From Annona cherimola (Eukaryota > Streptophyta > Magnoliopsida > Magnoliales > Annonaceae): a DNA stretch of 64,000 nucleotides. The notes beneath the pieces were generated by a model. That model was given only the letters and a program-made list of their open reading frames with translations. It was not told the origin of the DNA and did not search any database. This document shows positions 21,943 through 34,474 of this stretch, one piece after another. The stretch covers positions 73,426,224 to 73,490,223 of the forward strand of contig CM059971.1 in NCBI GenBank assembly GCA_030490835.1, in the 5' to 3' direction. The stretch's first letter is position 1; each line of letters starts with the position of its first letter. The position numbers and the translations under genes were made by a program.

Positions 21943-23700
21943 ATCTTTCAATCTTTAAGACCTTCTTACAAATTTAAGAAGACATTTAACTATAATCTAG
22001 ATATCTGAAAGTACAATTATACTAAATGAACTTAGAGACACAACTCTACTAAAGAACTAAGGAGACAAAGCTCCCAAGTAAATTGGAGGATAAAATATTT
22101 TCAAACCCTTGTGTACTATTTTGAGGACAATTGTGCTATCTGTCGGGCAAAGGGCGGTTGGTGCGTTTCGTTGTGTTAAATTTGCACTTTTCATAAGAGC
22201 ATTGTACAAATCTTTTATTAGGATAAAACTTTGTTTCTTAGTTAGTAATTGTTTCATAAGGTGTAAATGATGGAAATGGAATGAATATTACAAGAGCAAA
22301 TTGTGAATAAATGGAATACTTATATGGAAAAATATGATAAAAAGATTGGAATATATAATAAAAATGAAAAAAATTAAGATACAAAGTTAATTAATAAGAC
22401 TTACTTTTGGCATTCTCCTCATTCTCATTCTCTCTAGGCCTTCCAAATATTCTCTTAATAAAGGATTCCTAATGCTATGAGTGGGTTGGATTTTGATTCT
22501 GCCGTAGAAATGAGCTTCATCCATAAGGTTATTCAAAAAATTTTAATTAACCTAATTACTAAACAGTTTGGTAAGATGCAAATGGTGGAAATAGAATGAA
22601 ATAAATAGGATAAAGGTAAAGTGAAAATAAAGTAAAAATAGATGGAGTAATTGTATAGAAACATATGAAAATTAATTGAAATATAGAGTAAAAATGAAAA
22701 AAAATTGTTGAATAATTAACCAAGTTGGTCGACTTTTTGCATTTCTCTTGTTCTTGTTGCACAATAAAAATGACAAACCAAATAAAAGTGCAATCTTTTT
22801 AAACACATGCAATCAAATACTTCAAAAAAGTCTGGTGTTAACTAAATTCTTATTCGGTTGCAAAGTTAGCGAGCCATGAAATTTGGTTGCTAATGTCACC
22901 CAAGCATCGATTACAGCCAGAGGTTGCCCTGGGAACCAAAATTTATCCTTTTACAACAAAACTTTGGCCGCCGAAAAATTAAAATTTTTTTTTTGGTAGT
23001 CAACACTGCTAATTAAGCCCTGTCACTAACTAGTTTGGATGGTCCTTCACACAAGTCCAAAAGTAAGACTGGCCATATCACAAGCACAAGTACACGTTTT
23101 ACGTTTGCCCTTGTATTGTTGACCTTTGAATTTTGATCTGTATTTCAGCCATAACTTAAATAGACATGCTGCCATGTTTTAGCAACGCATCATTGAGTCC
23201 AAGCATTGGTACTGCAAGCAGCCTGATAAACGGACAACCCTGACAATTACCAAACCCCAACGCTCTCTTTTGCCACGTGCCCGCCAAGATGGTCTCTATG
23301 TCATCAAACACAACCATTTTTTTTTTATTGGATTGAAAACACACAACAAATTAACAGTGCAATAAAATTCATTATATGTGACCATTTTTTGCCAAATTTT
23401 AATTTGGCCGCATTTTTTGATATGTTTATAATACAATTATCTTAAACATTTGTCTTACATTCAAGCTCTTAAGGCATTCTATAAATTTCTTACAGAATGC
23501 TACATACACCTTCGTAAGTTCTTTCTTTTTTTTCTTTCTTACAAATGGTCAGCCGTAAGCCTCTTGGGGACGCTCCTGTTAGAGAGGAGGAATAATAGTA
23601 TAACTCCCGCGATATGGCCGCATTTGGTACCAAATAAAACTAGGTAATAGATTAATTGCAGTAAAAGTTTTATTACAATATGAAATTAAATCTTAATAAT
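21943..23700. other. Gene-free; family B-like remnants
   Basis: 22260-22400 and 22565-22745 both show family B phrases (GATGGAAATGGAATGAA, GTGGAAATAGAATGAAATAA) and may be two diverged copies. 23340-23440 and 25100-25250 share phrases (TTCATTATATGTGACCA and TTTATTATATGTGAGCA), suggesting another dispersed repeat. No gene seen. Confidence 0.4.
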
Positions 23701-24841
23701 TAGAGTTTTTTCTAAATATATCCACTGCATTTAGCCATAATTTCAAATATATTTATTACGTTTCAAAAAATCAAATATACCCATCATGTCTTATTTAATC
23801 TCAAAAGTGCCCATTCCGTCCCACTCCGTTAGCTTAGTTAACGACCGTCTACTAAATTGCTCTTTAAAATTTTCTTAATGCCTAAATTGCCCCTGATATA
23901 CGATGATAGAAAATGAATAGCCATCCTCAAGCACTGGTTGATTGTCGTCAATGGTAACTGAAACTAGCAGTGGTTTGAGGTTTTCATGGCTATAGTAGTG
24001 GTGGTCAACAAAGCTTTGATTTTCAGGAGGAATAGGGGCATTAGCTGGGCGTTGATGTGGGTGAATCGTCGGTTCCAGCAATTTGGGAATGGGGATGAAT
24101 CATCGGTTCCTGCAATTCGGAGATGGGGATAGATCTGATTGGATTCATGGCTTCTAAACCAACCAAAGATGCGGCAATTTTGTTGGAGATGTGCTAGGAT
24201 TTTAGATCTAGCCAGAGAGGGTGGGTGGTGGTCATGAGTTTGGTGACAGTAGGTGGCCGCAGAGAGGAGAGACAGTTAGCACTTTAGTTGACAGGGGTGG
24301 CGGGTTGTCATTCGCGCCGGAGCAGATGACGGTTGTGGCGTGTATGTGTTTCGGATGAAGAAGATGAAAGATTCGGATAGCGGTCATGAGGGGTTTTCGT
24401 CGCCAATCGATTGGTTGTCTCCGATTGTGCAATCGCCGTATTCCGCTGTCAGATCTAAGAAGAAGATGAAGCTTCAGCCGGAGGTGCCATTGGTTTCAGA
24501 TCTGGTGGAGGCCGCATGGTAATAATGGAAGCCGGATTTTGTAAAGAAAACACTACCTTGGATCTGTAAGCAGCAGCTAATGGGTTCCAAACAAGGGTAG
24601 CCATGAACGGAGCTTGGATGGAAGATAGAGCATGGGATTTCCATGCTCTTGCAATGTAACCAAACCTGTGCACGTGCGGGGACAATTGCTTCACTTTCGG
24701 CCCAGAGCATTTCTGGAATTTTACCTATTTGCTAACGACGTTTAATCTCTGACGGAATGGGTATTTTTAGGATTATATGAAAACATAATGTGTATATTTG
24801 AAAATTTTGAAACATAATGAGTATATTTGAAAAAAGTCCTA
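23701..24841. mobile_element. Non-autonomous TIR element, about 1.1 kb
   Basis: The outer 130-140 bases on each side are inverted copies. Left: TTTTTTCTAAATATATCCAC, TATACCCATCATGT, GTGCCCATTCCGTC, CGTTAGC. Right, reverse-complemented: TTTTTTCAAATATACTCATT, TATACACATTATGT, ATACCCATTCCGTC, CGTTAGC. The GC-richer middle (about 23900-24720) has no complete gene but looks like gene-derived sequence, so a captured piece is possible; I could not identify a source. Size and TIRs fit a MULE-type non-autonomous element. Confidence 0.65.
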
Positions 24842-24974
24842 ATATTTATATTAAACATTGCTTTTAGCTACATTTGATTCAAAAGTCCACTTCTAAGTTC
24901 TAACTAAGTACCGACACTCACCAATCCAAAAAAAATATTGACACTCAAATAGAAACTACGTATTTATAGCCGCA

Positions 24975-25092
24975 TCCACACTTTAGCACAGGTGGCATGC
25001 ATCCTGGGCACACCCTTGCCCACGTCCAAGGTTCGACGCTGGGAAATAACAAGTTTGTACCGGGTGTCAAACCGGGACCTCTTAAAAAAAAG
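24975..25092 (+). mobile_element. Possible tRNA-derived SINE
   Basis: TAGCACAGGTGG at 24984-24995 resembles a Pol III A box and GGTTCGACGCT at 25030-25040 a B box, about 45 bases apart, followed by a tail ending in a run of A (CCTCTTAAAAAAAAG). This is the arrangement of tRNA-derived SINEs. It is short and has no checked target duplication. Confidence 0.4.
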
Positions 25093-25770
25093 AATATTTA
25101 TAGCTAAAATATATCTACTGCAGTTAAATATACGTTATATGTGACTAAAAATTAGCTAATGAAATTAGTTAAAATGACCACAACAAAATTTATTATATGT
25201 GAGCACCTTTCGCTGCATTTGGTACTAAATGTAGCTAAGGTTTATGACAATTTGCAGCCAAATTTAATAGCTACATAAAACAGTATTTTTAACTGCGTTT
25301 AATGTAAAAAAAGTTACATTTAACCAAATGTCATCACTCAAAAGTAAATAACTATTGAAGTTAAATAATCAATCAATACATATAATGCAACCAAATACTT
25401 GTTATAGTTAGCTATATAAAATGAAATTTGTTGTGTAAACTCAATTAAATCATTTGACCTGCCCCAACACTAATTTGCAGAATATTGCAAGGATGGGATA
25501 TCCAATTCATGATTATGGGGACACATATAAAACATAGGTTGCAGGTAGTCATTTCATGAGCTACAGAACAAAGAATAGCATATGTCTGATAGGGACTGGG
25601 ATTTTTTTTTTTAAAAAAAGAAGAATAATGGCAAGATGAATCGTTTGTCATGAGCCACTATTCCATTTGTCACATGTAATGGCAAGTCCGTTTCTTTTTC
25701 AGCATCTCCTTCCAATTTTTTAATGGAAAAATCATCAAAGATAGTTATCTATCCTCTTCTGCCTCCTGTT
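25093..25770. other. Region upstream of the VQ gene
   Basis: AT-rich sequence with a dispersed repeat related to 23340-23440. No gene seen. The last few hundred bases presumably contain the VQ promoter. Confidence 0.4.
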
Positions 25771-25851
25771 TCATATATATATAGAGAGAGAGCATTCATC
25801 GGATCCTCCGCGACAAGGAAAAAGGAAAATTAATTACAAGTTCCTGACGCA
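25771..25851 (+). promoter_or_regulatory. TATA box and leader of the VQ gene
   Basis: CATATATATATAG at 25772-25784 lies about 70 bases before the ATG and is followed by a short GA tract (AGAGAGAGAG). The spacing fits a TATA box with a leader of about 40 bases. Confidence 0.55.
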
Positions 25852-26379
25852 ATGGAAAAGGTTGCCCAACGGTGCAGTCAGGGGCCACAGAGGCCATGCA
25901 AGAGTGATGGGAAGCAAGCAGATGAGATGTTGAAGGTGGTACCTCCAAAAGTCTACATTACAGACTCTTCAAGCTTCAAGAGGCTTGTTCAAGAGCTCAC
26001 AGGGAATGGAAGACATGCCACGGCATCGCCCCCACCTCCACTCACCCAACAAAAACTGCATGATCCTGTTCCCATCATTAGCCCGAAAGAGCATGGAAAG
26101 CCAGAGGCAAGTAGATGGCAAGGGCCAGAAAGTAGTGGGGGCACGACAATCTCTGATAATTCTCAAGATTCTGCTATCCCAGTTTGGACACCACTTCTAG
26201 CTTTCACAGCTTTACAGACAGGGTGGATCAATCAACAAACAGATGAATTCCAGTGCCAGGGGATTAATGCATGGTCTATGGAGATTGATCAGTTTCCATT
26301 CTGTGATGGCTATGGATTACCAGATGATGATATCTTCTCTTACCAATATGATCTGTCTGAGCTATCTGACATTCTTTGA
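25852..26379 (+). CDS. VQ-motif protein (transcriptional co-regulator)
   Basis: A single-exon gene for 175 residues. VQ proteins are plant nuclear cofactors that bind WRKY transcription factors and MAP-kinase targets and tune defence and stress responses. The signature is at residues 30-51: VPPKVYITDSSSFKRLVQELTG, where F..(L)VQ.LTG is the core. The N terminus is basic and Cys-containing. After the motif comes a low-complexity PPPPLTQ stretch (about residues 60-66). The C terminus is acidic (DDDIFSYQYDLSELSDIL), as in several VQ subgroups, and could be an interaction or activation surface. Length and the lack of introns are usual for the family. The start is the first ATG after a TATA box and short leader. 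I cannot say which VQ subgroup it belongs to. Confidence 0.93.
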   Translation: MEKVAQRCSQGPQRPCKSDGKQADEMLKVVPPKVYITDSSSFKRLVQELTGNGRHATASPPPPLTQQKLHDPVPIISPKEHGKPEASRWQGPESSGGTTISDNSQDSAIPVWTPLLAFTALQTGWINQQTDEFQCQGINAWSMEIDQFPFCDGYGLPDDDIFSYQYDLSELSDIL

Positions 26380-28024
26380 TGCACATATGTGAAATAAAGA
26401 GAGCCACCCCAGAGTCATGAGACTTCCCTACTCGATACGTAAATATCTGTGATTAGTACCTTAGAATGTTGTTTGGGACCTGTAATTTTCTTTCTTCGTA
26501 TGATTAGGGGTGGTGTCTATAGTCTTATACAGTTTGAGGGCCTGTATTCTTTTGTATGATATTGGATTATTTGTATTAAAAAACTGCTGCAGCTCCCATT
26601 CTACTCCATGTAATTCAACAGTTTCATATGAAACCTGATGTGTAAAGCAGTAGGTTGAAGACCGCAGAGAGCTTTTCATTTTTGTTTCATTTTTTTCTGC
26701 TTGCCTATGCGGGCTATGCACAGAGAAACAACTCTATATCTGCAACTCCTGCCATACTCCCCATCTCCCGCAACAGTGCTGCACTGCAGTGTGCCCCTGT
26801 GATGCCAATGTTCAACCCAAGATGGATTTGATAAAAATCAACAAATTAAAAGTTAATTCCTTTCAATTTGGGGCTGCTTTTTTGAGTCATGTAGTACGAA
26901 GTATTGCAAAATTCCCACAAATTCAGTTGCCTCTAAAAGGACATCAACAGGTGCCATGGACTTCATTTTCCAACTACTCATTTACAAATACCAACATCGA
27001 TGCATATAGAGATATGTTTAAAAATACCAACAATGCTGCAGCTGATGAAGAAGTTGTAAGATTCGAAGCCATTGCTTATAGTCCAGGAGAATAAATAAGA
27101 TTGTTGGGCATGGATTGACAAGATACGTTGAATTAGGAAAGAACATATTGATGAAAATGCCTGTTCATAGCAAACATAAGAGGGAGCTTTATGCATCTAG
27201 ATTAACAAATTGGAGGGTATGAAATTGGGAAAGCGCTATAACATGAAGCCCAAACTAGATTAACAAACAAATATTCCTCGTATTTTGATGTGGAAAAATC
27301 AGATCGTTGAGTTCAAACATGAAAGTTCGCAGTAATGTGGAAGGTTCTTGTTCTAGTTATCCCATCACTCACCTGTATGATACTCAAAACAGACACCGAC
27401 CTGAAGATGATCTTGACAGAGTACCTGTACTGCATGATTTCCCAGCTTCTAATTGATGTTGTTGTTTTAAAAAGAACGATTATTCTTGCTGTGGGCAGAA
27501 ATATATTCAAAAGAGAGTTTCAATGTCTTCAAATGCTTACGTGATTGCATAATGTTAATTACATAATTTCTGACCACACAGCCACAGGAATGAAGTATTA
27601 AATGAAGTGCAGTAAGTAGTTGCTGTACCTCATTAGCCCAAAAGATTTGAGTGGAGCATCATCCGCAGTTTAGTGAGCTCAATTCCTCCAAACGAAAACA
27701 CATCTGATCTTTACCCTCACTTCTATAGTCAACAACCTAAAAAGAAATTCCAATATGTAGTCCTTGTTCTGGTACCCTTCCCATTCAAGTCTCCAGACTC
27801 CAATAGAAGCAACCATCGTGCTCTAACTGTTGTGCGTACAGGAACAATTTCATGGTTTTAATTTTCCTGCTGCCACTTCGAAGGAGACTAACATGATCAG
27901 TCAACAATCAGAACAGCTTCAAAAGGACTATGTCTGATTATCGAATAATAAAATATCACATACATTTCCATCAAAAAAAAAAAATTGTATATGTGATGCA
28001 TGGACCATTCGCTTCATTCCAGTA
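26380..28024. other. Gene-free stretch after the VQ gene
   Basis: The first 300-350 bases are probably the 3' untranslated region. 26789-27094 has a 101-codon open frame with no recognised motif and no neighbours supporting it. An A-run at 27974-27984 could be the tail of a degraded retro-insert. Nothing else recognised. Confidence 0.4.
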
Positions 28025-28370
28025 TATAAGCGGATCGCCCATCACTGCAGCACAGTAGAAAAACCCAGATCGGATTGCCCATCCTAGCCCAGTATACTGA
28101 GCTCAGAATAGGACGCCAATACTCCAGCCCAGTTATTAAGGCCAGACCCATCTTTCCAGTCCATGAGTCAATTCCCAGAATCCGATCGCCCATCACTTCC
28201 GCTATTTAGACAGAGATCAGCATCGCATCGCCCGTCACCCAGACTAGTATCTAAAGGTCAGATCCGTCGCCTTCACTCCAGACCTGCAACGAAAGCCCAA
28301 GATCGGATCTCTCATCACTCCAGCCCATATAGAAGACCAGAATCTGACCAGCCCAGACACCGGTTTAGGG
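28025..28370. repeat. Degenerate minisatellite with a unit of about 40 bp
   Basis: Variants of GATCGCCCATCACTCCAGCC recur at a regular step. The GCCCATCAC-like core begins at about 28037, 28077, 28115, 28147, 28188, 28230, 28269 and 28310, with a weaker one at 28350. Steps are 32-42 bases. The block is GC-rich in AT-rich surroundings. The open frames across it are by-products of the repeat. Confidence 0.75.
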
Positions 28371-31164
28371 TTCTGATCCAGACCATCATCTGCACCCGGC
28401 TCCGGACATGAACCTCGACCAATCCAGAAGAGAGCCCAGATGGCCCCGCCCATATATATAGCCCTTCAGACGAACCAAGGGAGGCCCACCTATCTTTACG
28501 ATTGCGAATAGGTCTTTTTACCTCTCTTGGAACGCCACACTGTTACATTTGGCTCTTCCAATAGGTTTTCTACGGGCGAAATAAACCCGTATTAATAAAT
28601 CCTTGGCATTTGTTAAAACACGACTCTTGTATTAACACAGGGTTGCAACTCGGTTTGGCCTAAAATAAAAATTCAACCCTATTTGTAAAACATAAATTCT
28701 AATCTTATTTATGTAAATCCGGTCCAGGTTGAAATTTGGATTAATTTTAGGTTGACAAATATTGGATGTAATTAAGAGTTGCAAGTTTAAAATCTCATGT
28801 AAATGCAAACTAACAAGTCATCTAAACAAAATGATAATACATGGCCTAATTAAATTAAGTAAAAGCATAACGATATAATATATCTGTAAAAAAACTTATC
28901 TTTTCCAAAAAAGGAAGAAAACTAATCAATATATAAATATAAATAAATAATATAAACATAAATGTAAATGTACGTGAAGTTGATGTAATTTACCTATAAT
29001 ATAATTAAACATGACAAATGTCAATTCAAACATAATTTTAAATACCGTAAAGAACATAAACATGAATAAATATCATTTAGGTTTTACTTATACAATACAT
29101 TTTATAATAAATATAAATAGGGAAATTGGGTTCGGGTATGCTTGAGCTAACTCTACCCTTATTTACCCATTTACAAATTAGGTTAATTGTGCTTGGGTGC
29201 ATTAGGTTCAGGTTCAGCAAAAGTATGTCCAAACAAGAACCTGGCGCAAATTGTGTCCCGTTCCTGTAGAAGCGTGTCCCATTTTAATTTTCTATAGCTT
29301 AATTACTGTTTTTTTTTTATTGTTATGATTCTAAAAATCAAATATTTTGAAAATTTTTATCTGTTTTCAAATCTTAATAGCCTCATGTTAATGTTAAATA
29401 CTTATAAAATATAAGTTTTCAATTAAAATGATTTTTGGCTTCTTTGAGATCCAAAAAAAAAAAAAAAAAATTGATAGAAAAAGCAATCATTTGTATAAAC
29501 CATCCCATTCAAACATTTGCAGGGAATCGCTCCCCTTTTTGTTGTTATTGTTAGTGAAGAACGTGACAGGATTCTATTCTTACTGGAGGACAAAACAAGC
29601 CTGGAAAAGCAGCAAAGAAGGCTGCCCGGCACTATACTGCTGGAAGAGCATGTGGAATTAACAAGCAGGATTTTCATTTGCTAATGACACTTACTGGAGG
29701 GGTGTCGGCCGACTCCAGTCTTTTCTAAGACAGCCTTTAATTATATGTGCTTGTCTCGATCGAAGCCCGCTCTTAGTTCAATGAAGACCCAACAGAATTT
29801 TACTCGTATTATATATTCCCCATCAACGAACGTGATCTGATATGAAGAGAAAATTATAAGCTTCTTCTCTATCTTTTTTTTTAAAAAAATTTATTTTAAA
29901 TATAGCTTCTTCTTTATCTTAATTTGTCTGATGAAAAAAATTCTTGATGGGAATTATCTAATATGCATAAATTAATTAGACAAGTTCTAAAACGTTGTAA
30001 CCATCCACCAAATGATCAGGAGATATATCAAGATCAAGCAGTAATTAAAAAAGGCACAGATAGTGATGTATTCATCAATTTCAAATACCATCAATTAATC
30101 CCGAATGTTGCATGCAAAATTACACGCATTTCTTAAGGGCGTAATTGCCGCAAGGAAAAAACACACCAAAAATGCTACAATTTAGCAAAAATACGCAAGC
30201 ACAATTGTCATTTGAAGTGAGAGGTAACCAGAGCAGAAAGGATGACATGTTTTTGCTGACTGTGAAATAAGCTTCTAAAGAAGTAAGAAGCAAATCAAAG
30301 GAAGAAGAATGAAAAGGAGATGAGATATATACATGGATACATGCAGATGGCGGAGATTGGAATAGTTGGTTGGCCTCCTCGGTTTTCTTCTCACAGTCAC
30401 CTGCCGCTGCATGCTTGCATGTCTTTGCCTTTAATTTTTAAAACCACTCTTTCATTCCTGCTGTGCCTGTGCCTGTGCCTGTGCCTCTGCCTCTGCCTCT
30501 GCCTTGCCGTTAATTCATTTCTCTCCCTGTGATCATTGTTCCTAGTCATAATAGGAGAAATTGTGAGGTGGGTATAAAAAGTCTGATCACGTCTATTTAG
30601 GTGCCTTGCATAGTAGACTTTTTGGTTTATAAAACTATATTTGGAGTACAGCCGACCCATTTCAGAATAAATTAAGATCTTCAAACAGCAGTCCAGTAAT
30701 TATGCTAATGATCACATGGAATGCCTTACAAATACAGCGGAAAAACAAAACAAAATAGGCCAAAGTTCGAATAACAAGACAAAATAATTGGTTACTGAAA
30801 ATGATGAGGGGACAAGAGAGACAGAGGTTGATGTCGGGTGTGATTCATTTAAATAATACACTCGATAAAAGACACAATAATCACGGAAAAAGTACAATTA
30901 AGAAGTAGTAATTGCTTGTGTTGCAGCCAAAGTCCAGATTCTCCGCTACATATTCATATGAATATGTATGGGTGGGAGCTTTGTTTTATTACCGTCGGTG
31001 GAAGTGGCGGGCGTGCTAGTTAGATGTGAGAGGCCCTGCGGATGAAAAAAAAAAAAAGCAAAGCGACATAGACTTGCATGCATGAGAAAACAACCAAAAA
31101 AAAAAAACAAGTGAAGCGGAATGATCAAGGGAAGGGTTACCACTTAATGCCAAACGCAAGGACT
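28371..31164. other. Gene-free stretch
   Basis: Contains an A-run at 29452-29470 and a (CTGTGC)n/(CTCTGC)n microsatellite at about 30460-30505. A 61-codon open frame at 30712-30897 has no recognised similarity. No gene supported. Confidence 0.45.
30460..30505. repeat. Hexanucleotide microsatellite
   Basis: CTGTGC repeated about four times grades into CTCTGC repeated about three times. Short open frames on both strands across it (LCLCLC or RQRQRH) are artefacts. Confidence 0.85.
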
Positions 31165-31389
31165 GTGGTGGTAGTGTTCTCGATTTCCATGTTCACTTCC
31201 TACCTCTCACGTTGCCTTAGCTTCCTCCGCCCTTGATCCCTCAGTCGGTGCTAATTAAGGCGTTTGTACGTCGAAACGTGGTGGTAGTGTTCAGCATTTC
31301 CATGTTCACTTCCAACCTCTCACGTTGCCTTAGCTTCCTCCGCCCTTGATCCCTCGGTCGGTGCTAATTAAGGCGTTTGTACGTCGAAA
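31165..31389. repeat. 113-bp tandem duplication
   Basis: GTGGTGGTAGTGTTCTCGAT ... TTGTACGTCGAAAC at 31165-31277 is repeated at 31278-31389 with few changes (TCTCGATTTCC versus TCAGCATTTCC, CCTCAGTCGG versus CCTCGGTCGG). A recent local duplication. Confidence 0.9.
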
Positions 31390-33204
31390 TGAACGAACTA
31401 ACAAACTAAGTGGTCTCTTTTGCAATATTTTGCAAACTTCTGGAATTCTATCTGTAAATATTTGAAATACAAATGCCAACTTACAATGCTTATATGTACA
31501 AAGTTGGGCAATGATTTTGGGCTCCGTAAGTATGGAGGCTCTATACTTATCCAGTTATCCTTGGTCGTAAAACACTTCTTTCATGTAATCATTTACATTT
31601 TTAATATTTTAATGTTTGATTGAAAATACTTCCCTTTTATTATATTTAATATCATATGTTATCATAAAAATCCTTTCATAATTTTAATATTAGTGCGTAT
31701 AGTTCTATCTACATATATATAAATTTGACGTAATAAAATAATTTAATATTAATTATTAATTTTAAATTATATGTTCAACCTCCAAACTATCTGAAATATC
31801 AATACTATTTCTTAAATGATTATGTTAAATGTTATTACATTTAAATGCATATGCAAATGCGTCTAAGTATTTTTCATAATTTACATATGAATATATATAT
31901 ATATATATTTAGTAAATATGACCGTGCTCATTTTTTATTTAAATTAAATTTAGTCTCTTGATTAATCAAACGATGTTAAGTATAATGAATATAATGAATT
32001 TACCATCAAACATAAAGTATTAAAAATAGAGAAAGTTCTACCAATTACATGAAAGCGAAACAAAATATAATATATAAATGTATGCAATAGATTAATTTTT
32101 GAGTCATAAATAAATAATACACATGGATAAACATGATAAACAATTTAAATTTAAAAAAATATTTTAAAATTAAAAATCGAGGGTAAACATAGATAAGTAT
32201 TGAATCATTATCTATAATTCAACATAGCCGGTCCATGGAGGTGTCCATGCAACCCTCTATTTATCTTTTATATTTAAACAATTGATCATGTTTATTTATG
32301 ATTCTAAAAATTAGATGTATTAGAAAATTTTAGTATTTGTTTCTTTTTAGAAAAATTGATAATTGTATATACACGCTCAAAAGATAAAAGTTTTGTACAG
32401 CAAAAGTTTCCAATCGAAAATTACTTTTTGGAATATAATAAAAGGAATGGTGTTAAACAAAGTAGATAAGGTTTGGAAAAAAAATAAATTGAAGTTGCGT
32501 GGACATCTTCATGCATGCACGACATCAGCCGACATTTTTATTTTTTAAAAAATTGTACATCGAACCCAACAGGCCCCCCAAAAACAATGATAAATAAATG
32601 ATATTAAGAATAAATAATGATAAAGTAATTAAATATGTTACACAGGCTTGGGCCAAAAGGTTTGGTCTTTTATGAAACTTGTCTTGGACTCGAATTTTGG
32701 ACGACATTACTCAGAATTTTGTCTTGCCTAGATTTTGTCATTTTTTGGACCCATTGTCGTTTACAAAGGTGGGCTAACTTGGTGTCATCGAGCATAGTTC
32801 TTCTTGTGGTTTTCTAGCTCTAACTGCCCGATATTCCAAAGATAACAATGTTTAGAAAATATTAATCACTACACGCAATTAGTCAGTTGTCTGCATGATG
32901 GCTACATGAACCTAGGTGTCATCCATGTCCTTTTTGATTAAGTAGATGACTAAGAACAATTATCCTATCTTATAAAAAAAAAAAGAACAATTATCCTAAC
33001 TAACCAGGGCCATTAGTACAGACGGGACATAAGTTCTACCCCTCGTGGGGTCAATTTGGTGGCCGAAGTTTGTTGTCTTGTGTAGTTGTGTGTGGATAAT
33101 TGAGTGTCATTATAATATAAGACGAGATATAATTTATACAACCAAACGAAAAATAGTTGTCCTATAATTAATTATTAACTGACACTGCATCCCCTTCCCG
33201 TCCT
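31390..33204. other. Gene-free stretch with a family C repeat
   Basis: 31635-31925 is a family C copy (TAATAAAATAATTTAATATT, GTTCAACCTCCAAACTATC, ending ATTTAGTAAATATGACC) with an internal (AT)n run. The rest shows no recognised feature. Confidence 0.45.
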
Positions 33205-33565
33205 TTTTCTCGCTCAACAAGAGGAGATTTTGTGCAATCCAATGTTGGTGTGTTGGTGGATGAAATTATAAGTATTGAGAATTGGTTTGAACAAATTATC
33301 TTTACTCATGTACTTAGATGTGGCAACCAATGTGCGCATAACCTTGCCAGATATGCGTTGAACAGTGAAAGCAGGAACTGTTCATGGAGGGATGATATCC
33401 TAGATTGTATTGAAGCTTCTTTTTGTATTAGTGCGGGTTCAATGGCCTGAGGTTGTGGCTCTCCCTTCATCCTGCTCTGTTAGTTTTTTAGGGTGGTATG
33501 GGTTGAGAGCCATTTCTTTTTGTAACCACTGTAAAGTCCGACGTAAAAATAAAAAATAAAAAAAC
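33205..33565 (+). pseudogene. 5'-truncated LINE, C-terminal RNase H tail
   Basis: The frame SNVGVLVDEIISIENWFEQI, IFTHVLRCGNQCAHNLARYA, LNSESRNCSWRDDILDCIEA ends at a stop at 33448. This is the last part of the RVT_3/RNase H-like domain of plant LINEs (the HV.R.GN..AH.LARYAL motif is clear). About 110 bases of 3' sequence follow, ending in an AAAATAAAAAATAAAAAAAC tail. The left break near 33205 is where recognisable LINE sequence begins. The short piece is intact but cannot act alone. Confidence 0.75.
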
Positions 33566-34458
33566 AATTATCCTATAATTAAATAGGAAATTGATTGATA
33601 AGCATCGATTATGTTGCTCGAGGTTAATAATAACTGACATCTCATATTTAATAGCCTCACATGAGAAAATCATGTTCATATCTAGATTGAAAGTGCCTGG
33701 CATTAATTCGTCGATAATTCGATTGAAATTAAGGTGCAACTGAGTTTTTTGTTTTTACATAGTTAATTTATTTTAGATTATTGGTCCTCTTTAGTTATGT
33801 GATTGAAATATATGTTTTGTTTATGGAGGTCTTTCAATGAGAATTGAATTATGATTGATGCTTTCGTTGGTAGACTATTTTTACCGAATGTGTCAACAAG
33901 ATTAATAAGGATTAGACACTATCGGGTGAATATTCATATACATAGAGTCATGGTATTATATAATATATTGTAGGTTAGTTTATGGTACAATATTCATTTT
34001 TTTCATTTTATTTTTTATTTTTTTATTTTTTTGTTCATAAACATGTTTTCTTAATTATTTAATTCATATACTAAGTTTTGCCATTTTACAATACTTTTAC
34101 ATATTTATTTTTTATTTTTAAAAATCAAAGGCATATAAGTCATTTTATACCCCTTAAAACATGTGATTTTTAAAAATAAAAAAGAAATATTTATCTGTGA
34201 TGGTTCGCATCATTGTTTGCTGTGTCTAGCCTACAGTTCACATACGGTGAACTTTTTTTTTTTTTTTTTTAAAAAAAAAAATTCCTGGCTGCAGCGATTG
34301 TTTCCATTCAACCATAAACAATGTTGATCAGAAGTAGGATGTGATTGAATAGATGAAAGTACTGGTTTTGTTCGAATTGGTTTAAGTAGTTAATTTTAAC
34401 AAGTTTGAACAGTAGAAATCAATATTATAAATTATAATGTCATAGATATTTAATTATT
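33566..34458. other. Gene-free; half of a family A MITE and a T/A hairpin
   Basis: About 34005-34200 reads like one family A palindrome with a short right half (TACTAAGTTTTGCCATTTTA, TTTTTAAAAATCAAAGGCAT). 34251-34281 is a run of about 20 T followed directly by about 11 A, which would fold on itself. Confidence 0.4.
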
Positions 34459-34474
34459 TTAAAATAAACTATTT
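34459..34474. repeat. Target-site duplication, left copy
   Basis: TTAAAATAAACTATTT, identical to 35189-35204, directly flanks the RTE-type LINE copy. Confidence 0.9.

Noticed and set aside
26789..27094. 101-codon open frame downstream of the VQ gene
   Set aside because: No motif, no splice partners and no homology that I recognise; length is within chance for this composition.
34251..34281. T-run/A-run hairpin as a Pol III terminator
   Set aside because: No Pol III gene precedes it; similar runs occur at 37940-37972 inside a MITE, so simple-repeat expansion is sufficient.
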